From Flavobacterium sp. Root186 (GTDB lineage: Bacteria > Bacteroidota > Bacteroidia > Flavobacteriales > Flavobacteriaceae): 64,000 nucleotides of DNA. Each line of letters starts with the position of its first letter. Position 1 is the first letter of the stretch. The position numbers and the translations under genes are program-made. Shown piece after piece: positions 60,547-64,000 of the stretch. The stretch covers positions 124,001 to 188,000 of the forward strand of contig NZ_LMHW01000016.1 of assembly GCF_001428525.1 (NCBI RefSeq), given 5' to 3'. Below the pieces are notes generated by a model. That model had not been told where the DNA came from, searched no databases, and was given only the letters and a program-made list of their open reading frames with translations.

Positions 60547-61280
60547 CACTTAAAAACATCAAAAGCAACATCATAAGTTTTACCATCAAAAACTTCTTTC
60601 ATTTCAAGTTTTGTACTGCTTAAACTGCTTATTTCAAATTCTACTTCACCATCTTTATCCAAAACCCAAAGCGGGTATTTCATTTGGGTAATAATTATTT
60701 TAGTTTCGGAAGCGTCCTTCCATTGCCATTTACCGAACTCCATTGAGCTTTGAGAAGTAATGCTGAAATTTGTAAAACATGTTCCTGCTTTCGAGAAATT
60801 TACCAAACTGACAGTATCCTTGATCTCTTCTTTTTTGATACGTTTCCAGGTATTATCGCATAACAAATCTGTTTTGGGCGTACTGGTAAACTCAGCTGCT
60901 TTTGTAACTTTTAATTGATAAGTATACGTATCAGATCCTTCGTATTTAATTGAAAACGTAATATTATTAGGATCACTGTCGTCTACTTTCATAGAACCAA
61001 AATTAGAAAGTAATAAAATATCAGTATCTAAAACTTCATAAGTACCAAAGACAATAATTTCGGCATTCTTTTTTGAAAACTTACTGTTTCCATTTTTTAT
61101 AATGATATAATTTCCATTTTCATCAAATTCAACCGATTCGAATTCTGTTGAATTTTGCACAATCCATTTTTTACTAATGCTTACTTTCTCTGTATTTTCT
61201 TTATTGTTTTCATCCTGAGAACATGAAAACAAACTAATGATTAGCAATAAAGAAACTATAATTTGGCTAACTCTGTACAT
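60546..61280 (-). CDS. Lipoprotein, lipocalin-like, unknown function
   Basis: 244 residues from the ATG at 61280 (MYRVSQIIVSLLLIISLFSC, lipobox Cys 20). Two similar beta-rich halves (KKWIVQNSTEFESVEFDENGNYIII; NTWKRIKKEE ... LVNFSKAGTCFTNFS) recall the lipocalin-like stress lipoproteins of Bacteroidota. An upstream in-frame start at 61337 would break the lipoprotein signal. The exact role is unknown. Confidence 0.82.
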   Translation of the reverse strand: MYRVSQIIVSLLLIISLFSCSQDENNKENTEKVSISKKWIVQNSTEFESVEFDENGNYIIIKNGNSKFSKKNAEIIVFGTYEVLDTDILLLSNFGSMKVDDSDPNNITFSIKYEGSDTYTYQLKVTKAAEFTSTPKTDLLCDNTWKRIKKEEIKDTVSLVNFSKAGTCFTNFSITSQSSMEFGKWQWKDASETKIIITQMKYPLWVLDKDGEVEFEISSLSSTKLEMKEVFDGKTYDVAFDVFK

Positions 61281-61389
61281 TTTTAAATTTATTATATAAA
61301 AATCAAATGTATCACCTCTCCTTTTAAACCACATCACTATTTATAGTGATTTCATAATTTCAATTTCATAAAAGCAAGATATCTATCTG

Positions 61390-61788
61390 CTAAAATTTCT
61401 GGATTAAAATTTTCAGAGCTTTTATTAAGACAGAAACAAATATTAAAAATGGTAAAAAATAACCCGGAAGCAATAGTATTATCCAGCCGTCTCCGTTATG
61501 AGGTTTTCCATAATGTCCGCAAATAAACATCAGCACGGCCCAAAAAAGAAACTGAACTATTGACAGCAAAAACCAATGCAATAAAAACTGCCAGTAGTGA
61601 TCGATGAAAAATGAAATCAAAAAGCTTATAATAATGCTTCCGGCGTACACATAAGAACCATATTCAATTACAAAAGATTCTGAAAAACCGCCAATAAAAA
61701 ACAACAGCAGAAACAAAATACATGTAAATAGTAATTGATAATACAAATAATTATCATTAGTAAAAAAAGGCATATTGATCGTAAACAT
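61390..61788 (-). CDS. Multi-span membrane protein of unknown function
   Basis: 132 residues, about four hydrophobic spans (LLFTCILFLLLFFIGG; YAGSIIISFLISFFI; FLLHWFLLSIVQFLFWAVLMFICGHY; IILLLPGYFLPFLIFVSVLI). No family was recognised. Its start is separated from the next gene upstream by a terminator, so it has its own promoter. Confidence 0.7.
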   Translation of the reverse strand: MFTINMPFFTNDNYLYYQLLFTCILFLLLFFIGGFSESFVIEYGSYVYAGSIIISFLISFFIDHYWQFLLHWFLLSIVQFLFWAVLMFICGHYGKPHNGDGWIILLLPGYFLPFLIFVSVLIKALKILIQKF

Positions 61789-61886
61789 ATTTGTCCCTTT
61801 TACTGCTTAAGAACAGTTGTTATAATGGAATCAAATTTATTTTGAACGTTTTAATTATACATCACTATTTCTAATGAAATAAAAAA

Positions 61887-61912
61887 ACGCATTCAAATTA
61901 ATGAATGCGTTC
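61887..61912 (-). terminator. Terminator of the 338-residue gene
   Basis: Arms AACGCATTC and GAATGCGTT around AAATTAAT. The A run on the left gives the T tract on the minus strand. The 26 bases are identical to those at 63001-63026. Confidence 0.85.
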
Positions 61913-61930
61913 TTCTTTTATTTTAAAAAA

Positions 61931-62947
61931 TTATTTACCGCTAATGGCTTTGCTAATTTTTTCAAAGTCATTATCCTTTAAATTATAACTTGCCACTCCA
62001 TAAAAATAATATACCGGATCGCCTGTTTTAGCATTAACAACCTGCAAATATTTATTTGCATTCATGCTTACATATCTTAAATAATAAATCTCTTCATTAT
62101 TTAAGATTTTCTTTTCTAAATCCTCATCTTTTATAAATTCATACTTATACTTATAATCTTCTAAAAGTTCGTTAAGGTCTTTTTCGTCTCTCAGCTTTTC
62201 TGATATTCTCCAAGGACTAAACTCCAGTTTATAAGCTTCAGGAATATACAGCGTATTTTCTTTTAGATTTTTAATTTCGGGAGTAACAAAATCGTCATAA
62301 AGTCCGACATTTTCGCCTTTACTAAGAATTTTATTTATTTGCTGAAAATAGTTTTTCAGCATTCCTAAATTGGTATTTGTAAAAGATTTTTCGGTATACA
62401 TTCTATCATAAAGAACACCAGCCTTTTCATCAGATCTTGCTACCATCGCATCTGCTAAAAATTTAGAATTAACAGAAAGCGGGGCTCTTGCTACAAAAGA
62501 TAAATTTTCATTAAAAAGACTTTTCAGTTTTCTGCTATACTTTTTATCATCTGATTTAAGCTTTGCAAAACCTTTCTCAAATTTTTCCTGATTTAAAAGT
62601 TGTATTCCAAAGTTAGTATGAACATAAACAGTACCTTTTCCTGTTACCCTTATATCTCCAAAAAGCTCTGCAAATGAATATGCATCGTCTGCATAACCTG
62701 TTATATTAAAATCTTTAAACTCAACTAATTTGTAAGGAGTTACGGTCCAGACTTCTTTTAAAATTTTTTCGTAATCTTCTTTTTGATTTATTTGAGGCAG
62801 TACAAAAATTGTAGTTGTAGCCTTAAACTTTTCTAACTCTCCTTTTTCAAATTTTTCGTTTGCTCCTCTATCAGAAGGAGAAACCGAAACCTGAGAATAA
62901 TTTTTAACGCTGAAAATCAGCATTACAAATAGTAAAATTCTTTTCAT
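61931..62947 (-). CDS. Exported protein of unknown function
   Basis: 338 residues with a signal peptide (MKRILLFVMLIFSVKNYSQ). The mature part is Lys/Glu-rich without recognised motifs. The segments TTTIFVLPQIN and YKLVEFKDFNITGYADDAYSFAELFG look structured. It is probably periplasmic or secreted. It lies between two identical terminators and is monocistronic. Confidence 0.8.
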   Translation of the reverse strand: MKRILLFVMLIFSVKNYSQVSVSPSDRGANEKFEKGELEKFKATTTIFVLPQINQKEDYEKILKEVWTVTPYKLVEFKDFNITGYADDAYSFAELFGDIRVTGKGTVYVHTNFGIQLLNQEKFEKGFAKLKSDDKKYSRKLKSLFNENLSFVARAPLSVNSKFLADAMVARSDEKAGVLYDRMYTEKSFTNTNLGMLKNYFQQINKILSKGENVGLYDDFVTPEIKNLKENTLYIPEAYKLEFSPWRISEKLRDEKDLNELLEDYKYKYEFIKDEDLEKKILNNEEIYYLRYVSMNANKYLQVVNAKTGDPVYYFYGVASYNLKDNDFEKISKAISGK

Positions 62948-63000
62948 TAAATGATTCTGTTTTTTGGTTATTATTTACGGAATAAATGTAGTACAAAAAA

Positions 63001-63026
63001 AACGCATTCAAATTAATGAATGCGTT
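63001..63026. terminator. Terminator after sdhB
   Basis: A hairpin with arms AACGCATTC / GAATGCGTT, with A6 on its left and T6 on its right, so it works in both directions. It ends the sdhA-sdhB transcript on the minus strand. Confidence 0.85.
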
Positions 63027-63055
63027 TTTTAAATATACTAAATTGTTGTATTCCC

Positions 63056-63802
63056 TTATCCTTTCAAGCTTGCTGCTAAATACTCACGGTTCATACGTGC
63101 GATATTTTCAAGCGAAATTCCTTTTGGACATTCGATTTCGCAAGCCCCTGTATTGGTACAGTTTCCGAAACCTTCTAAATCCATTTGGTGAACCATGTTT
63201 AACACACGGTCAACTGCTTCAACTTTACCTTGTGGTAATAATGCATATTGAGAAACTTTTGCAGAAACGAATAACATTGCTGAAGAGTTTTTACAAGTTG
63301 CTACACAAGCACCGCAACCAATACAAGCTGCTGCATCAAATGATTTATCTGCATCGTGTTTGTTGATTGGAATTGTATTGGCATCAATTGTATTTCCTGA
63401 AGTATTTACAGAGATAAATCCTCCTGCATGTTGAATTCTGTCAAAAGAACTTCTGTCAACCACTAAATCTTTAATTACAGGGAAAGCTTTTGCTCTAAAC
63501 GGCTCGATAAAAATCGTGTCACCATCTTTAAACATACGCATGTGTAACTGACAAGTTGTAACACCTCTGTCTGGTCCGTGTGCTTCACCGTTGATGAATA
63601 AAGAACACATTCCGCAGATTCCTTCACGACAATCGTGGTCAAATGCTACTGGCTCTTCTCCTCTATTGATTAATTGTTCGTTAAGAACATCAAGCATTTC
63701 AAGGAAAGACATATCTGGTTCAATTCCATCAATAGGATATTCTACAATCCCTCCTTTATCTTGAGCGTTTTTTTGACGCCATATTTTTAATGTAAGTTTC
63801 AT
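63056..63802 (-). CDS. sdhB: Succinate dehydrogenase/fumarate reductase iron-sulfur subunit
   Basis: 248 residues. Electron-transfer subunit of complex II. The [2Fe-2S] cysteines lie in HDCREGICGMCSLFINGEAHGP with a later Cys (TTCQLH), and the [4Fe-4S]/[3Fe-4S] sites in AACIGCGACVATCKNSS and FGNCTNTGACEIECPKGI. The long insertion and length fit the Bacteroidota type B enzyme. It follows sdhA on the minus strand. Confidence 0.96.
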   Translation of the reverse strand: MKLTLKIWRQKNAQDKGGIVEYPIDGIEPDMSFLEMLDVLNEQLINRGEEPVAFDHDCREGICGMCSLFINGEAHGPDRGVTTCQLHMRMFKDGDTIFIEPFRAKAFPVIKDLVVDRSSFDRIQHAGGFISVNTSGNTIDANTIPINKHDADKSFDAAACIGCGACVATCKNSSAMLFVSAKVSQYALLPQGKVEAVDRVLNMVHQMDLEGFGNCTNTGACEIECPKGISLENIARMNREYLAASLKG

Positions 63803-63825
63803 ACCTTTTTCGTTTGAAAGTCATA

Positions 63826-63891
63826 AAGTCGAAAGTCGAAAGTCGCTTGGCACATTTTGCCTTTTGACTTTAAGACTTTGGGCTTTCGACC
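63826..63891. repeat. AAGTCGA heptamers with inverted partner
   Basis: The gap between sdhA and sdhB carries AAGTCGAAAGTCGAAAGTCG, then GACTTT and the complementary TTTCGAC at 63884-63890. It is of the same heptamer class as 13707-13740. Confidence 0.7.
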
Positions 63892-63897
63892 AAATTC

Positions 63898-64000
63898 TTA
63901 TTTATAACTTCTTTGAACTAATTTAATGTTTTCGTAATTAAGAGGTTCTTTGTGTAATACGGCGTCACTTGGTTTTCCTTTGTATTCCCAAGCTGCAACG
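63898..64000 (-). CDS. sdhA: Succinate dehydrogenase/fumarate reductase flavoprotein, C-terminal fragment
   Basis: The last 34 residues of a minus-strand frame entering from the right edge (VAAWEYKGKPSDAVLHKE ... VQRSYK, then TAA). The ending and the following sdhB identify the flavoprotein subunit of complex II. Confidence 0.85.
   Translation of the reverse strand, partial: VAAWEYKGKPSDAVLHKEPLNYENIKLVQRSYK

Overview
The window reads as a chromosomal segment of a Flavobacterium-like member of the Bacteroidota. The base composition is AT-rich, upstream regions carry the TAnnTTTG -7 box rather than E. coli-type promoters, and there is a SusC/SusD pair, YceD-rpmF next to fabH-accB-accC, and an LpxH-type lipid A enzyme. 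Many intergenic gaps are filled with short palindromic and heptameric repeats. The species was not determined.

Layout. 1-13.7 kb: 3' end of asnS, rpoN (sigma-54), thymidine kinase, rsmI, a HopJ-family protein, recJ, an MFS exporter and hydrolase overlapping in series, and a seven-haem lipoprotein cytochrome. 12.9-16.1 kb: lpxH, queD, an enoyl-CoA hydratase, then a locus where tRNA-Ala(GGC) sits between two damaged tRNA copies and a small GIY-YIG nuclease gene. 16.3-20.1 kb: small lipoprotein, VOC and immunity-like genes (DUF2185/Imm33, superinfection-immunity family). 20.2-25.2 kb: LpxR-like lipid A deacylase, mtgA and an FAD oxidoreductase in one operon, then an S9 peptidase. 25.4-31.1 kb: a hybrid histidine kinase (H-D-Hpt) facing an NtrC-type sigma-54 activator, next to five tandem genes for small exported PepSY-like proteins with a palindromic array upstream. 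31.5-37.5 kb: accC-accB-fabH, rpmF-yceD, pdxA, ribE. 38.1-39.7 kb: a cytosine-5 methyltransferase with a Vsr endonuclease beside a CAU tRNA. 39.9-46.2 kb: methylmalonyl-CoA epimerase, two overlapping genes of unknown function, an Ig-like lipoprotein, an omega-amidase. 46.4-60.4 kb: a catabolic locus. 60.5-64 kb: small envelope genes, sdhB and the end of sdhA.

The catabolic locus is the most coherent system. SusC/SusD, a GntP permease, a RidA protein, 2-keto-3-deoxygluconate kinase, KDPG aldolase, a PLP-dependent D-threonine-aldolase-fold enzyme, an M19 dipeptidase, a DeoR regulator and a GH20 hexosaminidase fit uptake of an amino sugar acid such as D-glucosaminate. Deamination would give 2-keto-3-deoxygluconate, then an Entner-Doudoroff-type split. 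A 17-bp dyad TTGCA-N7-TGCAA occurs twice before susC, once before the GH20 gene and in degenerate form before the DeoR gene, which suggests one regulon. The substrate is inference.

The most unusual structure is the tRNA/GIY-YIG locus at 15.36-15.89 kb: the nuclease gene takes its stop codon from a tRNA D-loop remnant, and both damaged tRNA copies carry TCCCGAT/ATCGGGA arms in place of the anticodon arm.
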